Below are positions 1-11,064 of a stretch of DNA of 64,000 bases, piece by piece; within the stretch, counting starts at the first letter, position 1; each line of letters opens with the position of its first letter. Both the position numbers and the translations under genes were made by a program. The stretch covers positions 1,488,001 to 1,552,000 of the forward strand of contig NZ_JABCNG010000001.1 of NCBI RefSeq assembly GCF_012932495.1. Reading direction: 5' to 3'. This DNA comes from Novosphingobium sp. SG919 (GTDB lineage: Bacteria; Pseudomonadota; Alphaproteobacteria; Sphingomonadales; Sphingomonadaceae). Below the pieces are notes generated by a model that saw only the letters and a list, made by a program, of their open reading frames with translations, did no database searches and was not told the DNA's origin.

Positions 1-216
1 ATGCATTCGGCATACAACCGCAAGGAGAGCCGCGGCGCCCATGCGCACGAAGACTTCCCCAACCGCGACGACGCCAACTGGATGAAGCACACCGTGGGCT
101 GGTTTGAAGGCTGGGGCGGCAAGAGCGGCGACATCAAGCTCGATTACCGCCCGGTGCACGAATACACGCTGACCGACGACGTTTCGTACATCAAGCCGAA
201 GGCGCGCGTGTACTGA
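1..216 (+). CDS. sdhA: Succinate dehydrogenase flavoprotein subunit, C-terminal fragment
   Basis: The last 71 codons of a gene that begins outside the window. The segment has the SdhA C-terminal signature: an AHEDFPNRDD stretch, WMKHT, then KLDYRPVHEYTL and the end YIKPKARVY. In the full enzyme this domain closes over the covalent FAD of complex II, which oxidises succinate to fumarate at the inner membrane. A strong terminator follows 26 bases after the stop, and no sdhB lies downstream, so in this genome sdhA ends its transcript. The family call is secure although only the end is visible. Confidence 0.93.
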   Translation: MHSAYNRKESRGAHAHEDFPNRDDANWMKHTVGWFEGWGGKSGDIKLDYRPVHEYTLTDDVSYIKPKARVY

Positions 217-241
217 TCCGTTCGCTCAGCGTTATTTACGG

Positions 242-273
242 AAAAGCCGGGGTGGCGACACCCCGGCTTTTTT
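242..273 (+). terminator. Rho-independent terminator after sdhA
   Basis: A perfect 13-bp stem (AAAAGCCGGGGTG, loop GCGA, then its complement) runs into six T residues. It sits 26 bases after the sdhA stop and before the RTX gene, so it should isolate the two transcripts. The A-rich left arm would also let it work in the opposite direction. Confidence 0.9.
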
Positions 274-364
274 GTCGTCCATTTTGGTGCAGGCCACTCG
301 ACTGTAACATAGCGATACAATATCAACCCTTCGTCGGCGCGAGCCAGGACGAACGGGGATTTCA

Positions 365-2581
365 ATGACGTTTTATCGCAATGGCTCGGAAGTGACGCTT
401 CAGCTGTCAGCGCAGCAGCAATACCATGCCTTTGGCAGCTTGCTTGCCGATGGCGACGTGCTGGTTCAGAGCGAAGATCGCACCAACCCCAATTCCGGCA
501 ATTATACCTATACGATCTTTGATGGCTGCGGGGCTGCAGAGGGCACCGCGATCACGTTGCATGCCTCCAAAGTCTTTGGCCTCGCCGACGGCAATCTCAT
601 TACGGTTGCGGAGCCATCGAGCAATGGCGACAGCATTGTTCTCAATATCGCTGACACCAACGCATCGAATGGCGTGAGCACGGGGACTTATACAATTTCG
701 CCTCGGTTCAGCTCTATCAGCCTTTCGGAAGTATCAGTCGTATCGCTGACTGGCGCGAATGCCGGCAAGATCGCTGTCGTCGACAACGTCGTTTTCAGTT
801 CAGGAGATACGAGGGCCACGTTCCACATCATTGATTTAGCCACTGGCAGCGTCGGCGCAGAGGTATTCGCGTCCTATTCCGGTCGCGACATGCCACCTAC
901 TCTGACGGAGTTGGCTGACGGCTCATTACTGACAACCGCTTGGGACAACGGCGTGCGGTCTGGCCAGCATGGCTTCACGATTTCCATTCGGGGTCTGGAC
1001 GGCGTTGCAGTAGTGACACCCACAATTCTGCCGCTTGATTACTCGCTAAACCCCTCGGAATTGCAGGTGGCGGCGCTGGCCGATGGCGGCTTTGTGGTCA
1101 CCTGGTCGGAGAACAAATCGAGCAACGGTTATGCGGGTTTGGGAACGCTTCACGCGCAAGTGTTCGATGCCAAGGGCCTGGCCGCAACTCAGGACATTAT
1201 CATTAGTCAGGATGGTCCGCGCTTTGTTGGGTCGACAGACGTGGCCGGACTGGCTGATGGCGGGTTCGCCATTGTCTGGGCAAGCAAGAATGCCAGCGTT
1301 GGTACCGACGGTTATAGCGAGATTTCAGTTCGCGCGTTCGATGCAAGTGGGGCTGACACCAGCGCCGAGCAAATCGTCAACACCACGACCGCCGGCGACC
1401 AGATGAACGCCCAGGTGATCGGTACACCTGATGGTGGCTTCAAGGTGTTGTGGCAGGACGCGAATTCCAAGCTGCATAGCCAAGAGTTTTATGCCAATGC
1501 AGGCCAGACATTCGAAGGCACCAGTGGTGCCGACAAGTTGACCGGAACCGACAAGGACGACTTGTTCCTGGGCCACGGCGGCAACGACACGATCGTCGGC
1601 GGCGACGGGATCGATACGGTGAGTTTTGCCGATGCGGTAGGCGGCGTCTATGTCACGGTGGCAACGACGAAGCCGATCGATACGATTTCCGCTGGCACAG
1701 TGGTGCTCAAGGAAATCGAAAACGCGATCGGATCCGATTTCAACGACACGATCTATGGCAGCAAGGCGGACAACCGCCTTGAAGGCGCGGGGGGCGACGA
1801 CACTATCAAGGGCGCGGAAGGTAACGACACCTTGCTGGGTGGCGGCGGCCACGACGTGCTCGATGGTGGCGCCGGCGCGGATCGCCTGGAAGGCGGCGCG
1901 GGCAACGACAAGCTCTATGGTGGCGCCGGCAAGGACGTGTTGCTGGGCGGCGATGGCGATGATCTGCTCGATGGCGGGGCCGCTGGGGATACCATGACCG
2001 GGGGCACTGGTAGCGATACGTATTACGTCGATAGCCCGAATGATCGGGTTCTTGAGAATACCGGCGATGCCGGCATCGACAAGGTCTATGCCCGGGTCAG
2101 CTACGCGCTGACCGATGGGGTGGAGCGGCTGACGCTGGTGGAAGGCGCGGGCAACCTGAAGGGCACAGGCAACTCGGCCAACAATGTGATCGTCGGCAAC
2201 AGCGGCAACAACGTGCTGAGCGGTGGCGGCGGGGTGGACGTCGTCACCGGCGGGGCGGGCAGCGACACGTTTCTGTTCGATCTGCGGCCCGAAGCGGCGA
2301 GTCGCATGGCGATCACCGATTTCACCACGGGCGTGGACAAGATCGCTCTTGTCCTGGGCGCGTTCGACGACGGATTTCCCGGCGCCCATGCCGGCGCTGT
2401 GCCGGCGGTGGAATTCGGCTATGGCACGCGGGCGGCCAACCCGGTGCAGAGCCTGGTCTATGACCAGGCGACTGGCAACCTATGGTACGACGCCGATGGC
2501 AGCGGCAGTGGCAAGGCGATCCGTATCGCCACGCTCAATCACGCGCCCGACTTGCATCTTTCCGACATCATCTTCGTCTGA
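365..2581 (+). CDS. RTX-type calcium-binding secreted protein
   Basis: A 738-residue protein without an N-terminal signal peptide, as expected for type I secretion. Residues about 1-380 hold degenerate repeats of the form L-x-DGGF-x-V-x-W followed by an FDA-x-G turn (ADGGFVVTW, ADGGFAIVW, PDGGFKVLW), a beta-rich fold often found before RTX blocks. Residues about 385-415 and 455-555 carry glycine-rich nonapeptides such as GGNDTIVGG, GGAGADRLE and GGDGDDLLDGG that bind calcium once outside the cell. A further GNSGNNVLSGG block and a DTFLFD...ITDF tail near the C-terminus match the uncleaved type I secretion signal region. No enzymatic domain is recognisable, so substrate or adhesin role is open. 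No ABC exporter, membrane-fusion or TolC gene lies nearby. The upstream terminator makes this a single-gene unit. Confidence 0.85.
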   Translation: MTFYRNGSEVTLQLSAQQQYHAFGSLLADGDVLVQSEDRTNPNSGNYTYTIFDGCGAAEGTAITLHASKVFGLADGNLITVAEPSSNGDSIVLNIADTNASNGVSTGTYTISPRFSSISLSEVSVVSLTGANAGKIAVVDNVVFSSGDTRATFHIIDLATGSVGAEVFASYSGRDMPPTLTELADGSLLTTAWDNGVRSGQHGFTISIRGLDGVAVVTPTILPLDYSLNPSELQVAALADGGFVVTWSENKSSNGYAGLGTLHAQVFDAKGLAATQDIIISQDGPRFVGSTDVAGLADGGFAIVWASKNASVGTDGYSEISVRAFDASGADTSAEQIVNTTTAGDQMNAQVIGTPDGGFKVLWQDANSKLHSQEFYANAGQTFEGTSGADKLTGTDKDDLFLGHGGNDTIVGGDGIDTVSFADAVGGVYVTVATTKPIDTISAGTVVLKEIENAIGSDFNDTIYGSKADNRLEGAGGDDTIKGAEGNDTLLGGGGHDVLDGGAGADRLEGGAGNDKLYGGAGKDVLLGGDGDDLLDGGAAGDTMTGGTGSDTYYVDSPNDRVLENTGDAGIDKVYARVSYALTDGVERLTLVEGAGNLKGTGNSANNVIVGNSGNNVLSGGGGVDVVTGGAGSDTFLFDLRPEAASRMAITDFTTGVDKIALVLGAFDDGFPGAHAGAVPAVEFGYGTRAANPVQSLVYDQATGNLWYDADGSGSGKAIRIATLNHAPDLHLSDIIFV

Positions 2582-2585
2582 GCAA

Positions 2586-2620
2586 AACCCCCGGCGCTGC
2601 CAGCGGCAGAGCCGGGGGAA
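2586..2620. terminator. Convergent terminator between the RTX gene and a minus-strand gene
   Basis: Arms CCCCCGGC (2588-2595) and GCCGGGGG (2611-2618) enclose a second short GC hairpin. It lies in the 45 bases between two convergent stop codons. The T-tract is weak on the plus strand but there is an AAAA run before the stem, which serves the minus-strand gene. Confidence 0.65.
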
Positions 2621-2626
2621 CAGGCA

Positions 2627-3232
2627 TCAGCGGTTGCGCTTGTCCTGCTTTTCCTTTTGCTTGGCAGCCTCGGCGGCGGCCGCTTCGCGCGCACGGGTGG
2701 CGGCGATGGCCTTGGCGTCCTTGGCGGTGGCAGCACGCGCCGGATAGGGGCAGCCGCGCGACTGGCCCACGCCCTTGAGGAACGAGCGACGCGCGGTGCC
2801 GGCGAACAGCGCCACCTGCCACTGCCGCTGCGCTTCGTTGGCGCCGGAGATTTCGCGGATGATGCCGCCGAACGGGATCAGTGAGCCGACGATCGACTTG
2901 GCGGTGTTGCCCACCATCATGCCGCCCTTGGTATAGTCGGCGATGTCGATATCGTCGCCCAGCACGGCATCAAGCCGGCGGATTTCGCCCGAGATCGCAG
3001 AGCAGCCCTTGAGGCCGACCAGCGTATAGGGCGATTGCCGCGCCTTGAGCAGGATCGGCGGGATGTCTTCCTTCTTGAGATTGACGGTTTCGAGCGGCGT
3101 GGCGACGACATCGCCGACCTTGGCATCCTTGGGGGCGACAGCGGTCTGGGCCTGGGCGTTGAGCCCGGCGAGGGCGAGCGGGGCCAGCGCGCCGAACAGG
3201 GCGGCGCGGGTGGCAAGGCGGTGTGCGAACAT
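2627..3232 (-). CDS. Secreted protein of unknown function
   Basis: A 201-residue protein that I do not recognise. I chose the ATG at 3232 because GGGGAG sits 11 bases upstream and because it starts a clean signal peptide (MFAHRLATRAALFGALAPL, cleavage after NAQAQ), whereas longer frames only add unlikely residues. The mature part has one conserved-looking core with a single cysteine pair candidate (KGCSAISGEI and SRGCPYPA) and a hydrophobic stretch around GSLIPFGGIIREI that may be a membrane-associated helix. The last 35 residues are a charged Ala/Lys/Glu/Arg tail likely to be helical. It lies upstream of nothing in its own direction and follows the YpfJ-type peptidase gene on the same strand with a 76-base gap, so co-transcription is possible. 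Function not assigned. Confidence 0.7.
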   Translation of the reverse strand: MFAHRLATRAALFGALAPLALAGLNAQAQTAVAPKDAKVGDVVATPLETVNLKKEDIPPILLKARQSPYTLVGLKGCSAISGEIRRLDAVLGDDIDIADYTKGGMMVGNTAKSIVGSLIPFGGIIREISGANEAQRQWQVALFAGTARRSFLKGVGQSRGCPYPARAATAKDAKAIAATRAREAAAAEAAKQKEKQDKRNR

Positions 3233-3308
3233 GATTGGTAAAACTCCCCGGTTTCCCCGCATTACGCGGCAAGCCGGGCAAGGTTCCTGACAAGGCGTTG
3301 CGACCGCC

Positions 3309-4217
3309 TTACACCGCGCCATCGGTGAAGGTGTTGCACGCCGCCGGGTTGCCGCTGTCCAGGCCCTTGCGCAGCCAGGTCATGCGCTGCGCGGCGGTGC
3401 CGTGGGTGAACGCTGCTTCCACCGGCGTGCGGCCGGCGGCCTTCATCAATGTGTCGTCGCCGATCTGGTGCGCGGCACGCAGGCCTTCCTCCACGTCGCC
3501 CGGTTCGATCCGCGCGCGATTCTGCGCGGCCCAGACCCCGGCATAGCAATCGGCCTGAAGCTCAAGCCGCACCGACAGGGGATTGGCGGCGTCGGGATTG
3601 GCCCGCTGCGCGCGCGTGACCTTGGCAGAAGTGCCGACCAGGTTCTGGATGTGGTGGCCATATTCGTGCGCCATGACATAGACGCGGGCGAAATCGCCGC
3701 CCGCGCCCAGTTTCTTGTCCAGCTCGGTATAGAAATCGGTGTCGATGTAGATGCCTTGGTCGCTGGGGCAATAGAACGGGCCCATCGCGCTTTGCGCCGC
3801 GCCGCAGCCCGACGAGCCCTGGCTGGAATAGAACACCAGCTTGGGTGCGCGGAACGCGACGTTTTCGGTTGCCAGCAGTGGCTTCCATGTCTTGTTGAGC
3901 GAGGACAGGGCGTTGCAGCTTTCATGGCTGAACGCGTTGACATCGCAGGCCTGGGCCAGCGTTTCGCCGCCGGGCCGGCCAACCTGTTGCGATGGGGTTT
4001 CGCCCACTGGACCTGCCAACTGGCGCGGCAGGCCGCCGAACAGGAACGAGGCACCGACGACCAGCAGGATACCCAGGATGCCGAAACGCGAGCCGATCAG
4101 GCTGAAGATCAGGCCGAGCGGGAAACCGCCACCGCCGCCGCCGCCCAGGGAAAAGCCGCCGCCCTGGCCGCGCTGGTCTTCCACATCGATATTGTTGTCG
4201 TAATCGTCGAGCCGCAT
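3309..4217 (-). CDS. YpfJ-family neutral zinc metallopeptidase
   Basis: A 302-residue protein of the putative neutral zinc metallopeptidase family (YpfJ/KPN_02809 type). The start at 4217 gives the family's usual N-terminus: a short acidic and glycine-rich cytoplasmic part (MRLDDYDNNIDVEDQ, then runs of Gly) and one membrane helix (residues about 45-70, FSLIGSRFGILGILLVVGA). The catalytic HEYGH motif is at residues 184-188 in MAHEYGHHIQN, and a later LELQADCYAGVWA segment supplies the third zinc ligand region. The ending (RMTWLRKGLDSG) is also typical. The protease should face the periplasm, anchored by the single helix. Its natural substrate is unknown in the family. Confidence 0.9.
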   Translation of the reverse strand: MRLDDYDNNIDVEDQRGQGGGFSLGGGGGGGFPLGLIFSLIGSRFGILGILLVVGASFLFGGLPRQLAGPVGETPSQQVGRPGGETLAQACDVNAFSHESCNALSSLNKTWKPLLATENVAFRAPKLVFYSSQGSSGCGAAQSAMGPFYCPSDQGIYIDTDFYTELDKKLGAGGDFARVYVMAHEYGHHIQNLVGTSAKVTRAQRANPDAANPLSVRLELQADCYAGVWAAQNRARIEPGDVEEGLRAAHQIGDDTLMKAAGRTPVEAAFTHGTAAQRMTWLRKGLDSGNPAACNTFTDGAV

Positions 4218-4413
4218 GGCGTGCCTGTTTCCGTTGCTGTGCTTGCGTGAGCGTATAGCCGAAATGGCAAGCGCTGGCGTGGCACAATGTTCCGTATGGC
4301 GATGCACGAAAAACCGCGCCACATCGGTTCACCGTGCTTTACAGTTTCGGAACTTGCGCGCGTTGGTGGGTTTTGTCAGCAAGAGGACTGCGCTCAAGCG
4401 TTTGAGGTTGTCG

Positions 4414-6021
4414 ATGAGTCGTGGCGCATGGGTGTTGCGGGCACTGGCCCTGGTCTTGCTGGCAGCACCGCTGCTGGCAGTGCCCTTGTGCCTGTCTGCT
4501 GCCCCGGCGGCCGTGGCCCCCTCGTTGGAACAGCGCCTGCGCGGCCATGTCGAAACATTGGCCAGCCCGGCGTTCGGCGGGCGCCGGCCCGGTACCGACG
4601 GGGAGACGCAGACGCTGCGCTACCTGGCGCGGCAATGGTTCGAGATGGGCCTGGAATCAGGCACCAATCTGCCGGGTAATCCGTGGTTTGCCCCGGTGGA
4701 ACTGGTGGCGCGCGAGCCGGTGCTGTCGCGCGCCACGTTCACGCGCGGGCGGCGGCACTTGCTCGCCGACGAGCGCGACGTCTTCGTGGTGACGTCGGGG
4801 GTGCGCAACCTGGTGGAAAGCGCGCCGGTGCTGTTCGTGGGACATGGCACGGTGCCCTCGCGCACCGAGCTGGCCGGCCGGGTTGCCCTGCTGCTCGACA
4901 GCAAGAGCCGGCCGACGCGCGCCTTGCGTGGCAGGGACGGCGGCGATGGCGCCGCCGATGGCCATGAAGCGGTTGGCCGGTTGCTCGATGGTGGCGCGAT
5001 GGCCGTGATCACGGTGCTGGATGGCGCGCGCAGCCTGGATGACGTGGCGATGCGCCGCCGCAAGGCGGGGACGGCGCTGGCGGGCGAGCGGCTGGACAAC
5101 GAGATCGAGGCGTTCGTCACGCCCGACATGGCCGATCGCCTGCTCGGCGGCACGCCCGCTGCGGCGGGCCAGGCCCTGGCCGCCGCACAGGCAGAGGCCG
5201 ACCAGCCCGATTTTACCCCGCGCCTGATCGGTGCCACGGCCACGCTGGAGGCGACGAGCAAGGAAACGCGGGTGCGGACCCACAACCTGGTGGGGCGCAT
5301 TCCGGGTCGTGATCCCGAGGCGGGCGCGGTGCTGCTGGTGGCGCACTGGGACCATTTCGGGGTTTGTGCCGACAATGGCGCGATCTGCCCCGGCGCGGTG
5401 GATAATGCCAGCGGCGTTGCCGTGATCACCGAAGTGGCGCGCCAGGTGATGGCTGGCGGCCCGCTGCGCCCCCAAGGTCGTGATATGCCCGAGCGCGACA
5501 TCTATGTCCTGGCCACCACGGGCGAGGAAATGGGATTGCTGGGCGCGCTCGCCTTTGCCGAAAATCCGCCCTTGCCGCTGGGCCGCATCGTGGCGGCGTT
5601 CAACGTGGACAGCACTGGCCTGGTGCCGCCGGGTGGACCGGTGGCGATCGTCGGGCGGGGGATGACGCCGCTGGACGAGGAAGTGGGCCGCGTTCTGGCG
5701 CGGATGAAGCGCAAGCTGGTCGATGGCCAGGCGGCCAATGCCTATGTGCGGCGGCAGGACAGCTGGGTGCTGATGCAGCATGACGTGCCGGCGATCATGG
5801 TCAGCACCAGCTATGCCGACGAGGCGCGGCTGGGGCGGTTCATGGCCGGCGCCTATCACACCCCGGCCGACACGCCCGACCAGGTAAATTATGCCGGCAT
5901 GGCCGACGATGTGCTGATCACCACCGAACTGGTGCGCGATTTTGCCGACCCGCGACGCTATGCGGGAGCCGGTTTGCCATTGCCCGCCAGCCCCCCGACA
6001 AATAGCCGGCGAACCCCCTAG
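4414..6021 (+). CDS. M28-family zinc aminopeptidase, exported
   Basis: A 535-residue protein. The ATG at 4414 begins a signal peptide (Arg near the start, then a long Leu/Ala core), so the product is periplasmic or anchored. The first half, residues about 60-290, includes a PA-like insert. The second half is an M28 peptidase with the expected metal ligands in order: HWDHFG, GAVDNASG, TTGEEMGLLGA (general-base Glu-Glu pair), NVDSTG and YHTPADTPD. M28 enzymes use two zinc ions to remove N-terminal residues from peptides. The gene diverges from the YpfJ-type peptidase with about 195 bases between starts, so two exported proteases share a promoter region. Confidence 0.87.
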   Translation: MSRGAWVLRALALVLLAAPLLAVPLCLSAAPAAVAPSLEQRLRGHVETLASPAFGGRRPGTDGETQTLRYLARQWFEMGLESGTNLPGNPWFAPVELVAREPVLSRATFTRGRRHLLADERDVFVVTSGVRNLVESAPVLFVGHGTVPSRTELAGRVALLLDSKSRPTRALRGRDGGDGAADGHEAVGRLLDGGAMAVITVLDGARSLDDVAMRRRKAGTALAGERLDNEIEAFVTPDMADRLLGGTPAAAGQALAAAQAEADQPDFTPRLIGATATLEATSKETRVRTHNLVGRIPGRDPEAGAVLLVAHWDHFGVCADNGAICPGAVDNASGVAVITEVARQVMAGGPLRPQGRDMPERDIYVLATTGEEMGLLGALAFAENPPLPLGRIVAAFNVDSTGLVPPGGPVAIVGRGMTPLDEEVGRVLARMKRKLVDGQAANAYVRRQDSWVLMQHDVPAIMVSTSYADEARLGRFMAGAYHTPADTPDQVNYAGMADDVLITTELVRDFADPRRYAGAGLPLPASPPTNSRRTP

Positions 6022-8723
<2,702 letters not shown>

Positions 8724-8788
8724 TAGACCCATCGGCCATGAGGGTGGTCTATCGCCGTGGTGAGCAGTCCCGGCTGAAGGAGTTCTTG

Positions 8789-9295
8789 ATGCGCTATACG
8801 CCCGCGGCCCTTGCGCTGTCCCTGCTTGTGGCCGTGACCGGCAGCATGGGTTCGGCCCGCACCAGCGATCCGCTCGATCCGCGTGCACAGGCGCTGTTGC
8901 AGGATGGGCGTGCGTCTTTGGCCAAGGGCGAAGTTGACGCGGCGACCGACAGCCTGGAAGCGGCCCTGGCGATCGACCCGGCCAACCCCGGCATCCTGGT
9001 TGCGCTGGGCGATGCTTCGCGCCAGGCCGGCCTGCAGGGCAAGGCGATCCACTATTATCGCAACGTGCTGGAGCGCGAGCCCAACAATCTTTCCGCCATT
9101 GCCGGCGAAGGCGCCGCGCTGGCCGAAAAGGGCGCGGTGGACAAGGCCAAGGCCAGCCTTGCCAGGCTGGAGGGCCTGTGCGGCAAGGCTTGCCCGGAAA
9201 CGGCCGTGGTCAGCAAGGCGCTGGCCGCCGGGCCCAAGCCACAGGTTGTGGCAGCCGAGACGGTGACGCCCAAGCCGGAAGTGCAGGCGAACTGA
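8789..9295 (+). CDS. Exported tetratricopeptide-repeat protein
   Basis: A 168-residue protein. The ATG at 8789 is preceded by GAAGGAG with a 6-base spacer and starts a signal peptide ending near GSARTSD. Residues about 35-140 contain at least two to three TPR units (ARASLAKGEVDAATDSLEAA with L/A spacing, ALGDASRQAGLQGKAIHYYR, AGEGAALAEKGAVDKAKASL). A cysteine pair in the short C-terminal part (LCGKACPE) could form a disulfide in the periplasm. The C-terminal tail is Pro/Val rich. TPR proteins act as protein-protein scaffolds and no partner is evident here. It follows the methyltransferase gene and probably belongs to the same transcript. Confidence 0.8.
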   Translation: MRYTPAALALSLLVAVTGSMGSARTSDPLDPRAQALLQDGRASLAKGEVDAATDSLEAALAIDPANPGILVALGDASRQAGLQGKAIHYYRNVLEREPNNLSAIAGEGAALAEKGAVDKAKASLARLEGLCGKACPETAVVSKALAAGPKPQVVAAETVTPKPEVQAN

Positions 9296-9332
9296 GGTTT
9301 TTGGGGTGGAGTTGGGTCTTTGGCGTCGGTCC

Positions 9333-9434
9333 AAGGCTTCCACCACCCCCAACCCCCTCCTCTGAAGAGAAGGGGGAGTGGAAGGGTTAAGCCCCATCCT
9401 CTTTAGAGGAGGGGGCTGTGGGTGGCGCGAAGCC
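9333..9434. repeat. REP-like compound palindrome, family A, copy 1
   Basis: Two GC-rich hairpins in head-to-head arrangement. The left arm starts AAGGCTTCCACCACCCCC and continues CCCCCTCCTCTGAAGAGAAG, the right arm is close to its reverse complement and ends GGTGGCGCGAAGCCTT. The outer ends are inverted and the inner parts are small hairpins of CCTCCTCT against AGAGGAGG. A close relative lies at 44649-44748. It separates the TPR gene from the convergent rppH and may act as a transcript end. No transposase is linked. Confidence 0.75.
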
Positions 9435-9451
9435 TTGCACAACCCCGCCGA

Positions 9452-9940
9452 TCAAATCAGTGCGCGGAATTCGTCGACGACCTGGCGGTAGACGCGGCGT
9501 TTGAACGGCACGATCAGATCGGGCAACTGTTCGGGATCCACCCATTTCCATTCGCAGAATTCGGCCGGGTCGTGGGCATCGAGCACCACGTCGCTGTCCT
9601 GCCCGTTGAAGCGCAGCAGCAGCCAGGACTGGCGCTGGCCGCGATAGCGGCCATGCCACAACTTGCCCACCAGTTCGGGCGGCAGGTCGTAGAAATGTTC
9701 CTCGCGACTTTGCGCCAGCACGGTGACGTGATCGGCGGTCAGGCCGGTTTCCTCATGCAGTTCGCGCATCGCGGCAGGCACGAGTTCCTCGCCCTCGTCG
9801 ATGCCACCCTGCGGCATTTGCCAGGCATCGCCTTCCTTGTTGTCGATGCGCTTGCCGACGAACACGCGGCCTTGGGGATTGACGATCATCAGCCCCACGC
9901 AAGGGCGATAGGGAAGAGCGGCAAAGGGGTCCGCACTCAT
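9452..9940 (-). CDS. rppH: RNA pyrophosphohydrolase (Nudix)
   Basis: A 162-residue Nudix hydrolase that removes pyrophosphate from the 5' end of mRNA and starts decay. I prefer the ATG at 9940 (AAGGA ten bases upstream) over the TTG at 9961. The sequence opens YRPCVGLMIVNPQGRVFVG, the RppH pattern, then QMPQGGID. The Nudix box is GGIDEGEELVPAAMREL...HEETGL with all glutamates in place. The C-terminus (KWVDPEQLPDLIVPFKRRVY) is also family-typical. It sits directly downstream of the esterase gene, whose stop is about 18 bases before the start. Confidence 0.93.
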   Translation of the reverse strand: MSADPFAALPYRPCVGLMIVNPQGRVFVGKRIDNKEGDAWQMPQGGIDEGEELVPAAMRELHEETGLTADHVTVLAQSREEHFYDLPPELVGKLWHGRYRGQRQSWLLLRFNGQDSDVVLDAHDPAEFCEWKWVDPEQLPDLIVPFKRRVYRQVVDEFRALI

Positions 9941-9957
9941 CGATAGGTGGTCCTTGT

Positions 9958-11007
9958 TCAAGCAGTCGGGCGCAGGGCGTCGAGTACACCGCGCAAGCCC
10001 GACAGGATCGCGTCCAGATCGGTTTGCGCGCTGGGGATCGCCTTGCGCACCTGGATAAAGCCGTGGATCGTTCCCGTGCGTTCCATGAACACCAGGGGCG
10101 ATCCGGCGCGTGCCAGGGCCGCGCCGTAGACCCGTCCGCTATCGCGAATCGGATCAAGGCCTGCGGTCACTAGCACTGTGGGGGGCATCTGGTCATGCCC
10201 GCTGTTGAGCGGAAAGGCGCGCGGGGCACCATCGGGCGCGGCATAGGCTTCGCCAAACCATTGCATAACCTTGGCATCCAGCAGGAAGCCTTCGGCAAAC
10301 TGGTGGAACGAGGCATGGCCTGCCACGGCATCGGTCAGCGGATAGATCGGCACTTGCGCGATCACCGGGGCCGCCGCCGGCTGCGCAACGAGCGCCTGGG
10401 TCACGACGATCGCCAAGTTGCCGCCGGCCGAATCGCCGATCGGGACAAGGCCGGTCACCGTGCGGCCCAGCGCATCGGGGCTGCCGGCAATCCAGCGGGC
10501 GGCCGCTTCGGCATCGTCGGGCGCGGCGGGAAAGGGATGCTCGGGCGCAAGGCGATAATCGACCGCGATCACCGGAAGATCCACTTGTGCGGCAATGTCG
10601 GTGCACACGTGGTGATGGCTGTCCAACCCGCCCAGAACGAACCCGCCGCCATGATAGAACACCAGCACCGGGCCAGGTTCGCGGCTTTCGCGGCTGTCAT
10701 ACAGGCGCAGCGGAATGTCGCCCGCCGGGCCGGGGCACGCCAGGTCCCGGATCACGGCGAGGGGCCGTGGCGGCAGGTCGGCCAACTGCTGCATGGCGAC
10801 ATAGGTGGCGCGGGCCTGGTCCAGCGGCATCTCGTGCATGGCCGGCACCCCGCTGGCAGCGGCCTGGCGCAGATAGTCGAGGAAGGCCTGAACATCCGGG
10901 CGGACGACCACATCGGGGTGAACGGGAGGCAGATCGGCCAAGGCGGGTTTCTCCGGTTGCGGCGCACGGCGTGCGGCGCGGGGGACGCTGTACAGCACAC
11001 CCTGCAC
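9958..11007 (-). CDS. HSL-family (type IV) esterase/lipase
   Basis: An alpha/beta hydrolase of about 349 residues. It has the hormone-sensitive-lipase oxyanion motif FYHGGGFVLG, the nucleophile elbow GDSAGGN, the acid in GLDPIRDSG and the histidine in GTIHGF. This group cleaves short acyl esters. The first 50 residues are a variable cap segment. The start is uncertain: a GTG at 11007 and a TTG at 11010 are adjacent, a further GTG lies nine bases inside, and no good ribosome binding site decides between them. No ATG in frame exists upstream. It is divergent to the photolyase gene with only about 55 bases between starts. Confidence 0.83.
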   Translation of the reverse strand: MQGVLYSVPRAARRAPQPEKPALADLPPVHPDVVVRPDVQAFLDYLRQAAASGVPAMHEMPLDQARATYVAMQQLADLPPRPLAVIRDLACPGPAGDIPLRLYDSRESREPGPVLVFYHGGGFVLGGLDSHHHVCTDIAAQVDLPVIAVDYRLAPEHPFPAAPDDAEAAARWIAGSPDALGRTVTGLVPIGDSAGGNLAIVVTQALVAQPAAAPVIAQVPIYPLTDAVAGHASFHQFAEGFLLDAKVMQWFGEAYAAPDGAPRAFPLNSGHDQMPPTVLVTAGLDPIRDSGRVYGAALARAGSPLVFMERTGTIHGFIQVRKAIPSAQTDLDAILSGLRGVLDALRPTA

Positions 11008-11064
11008 CAAGGGGCAGGGTGCTGGCCATGGCCAAGTGCGTCAATAGCCGCCACATAGCAGGGC

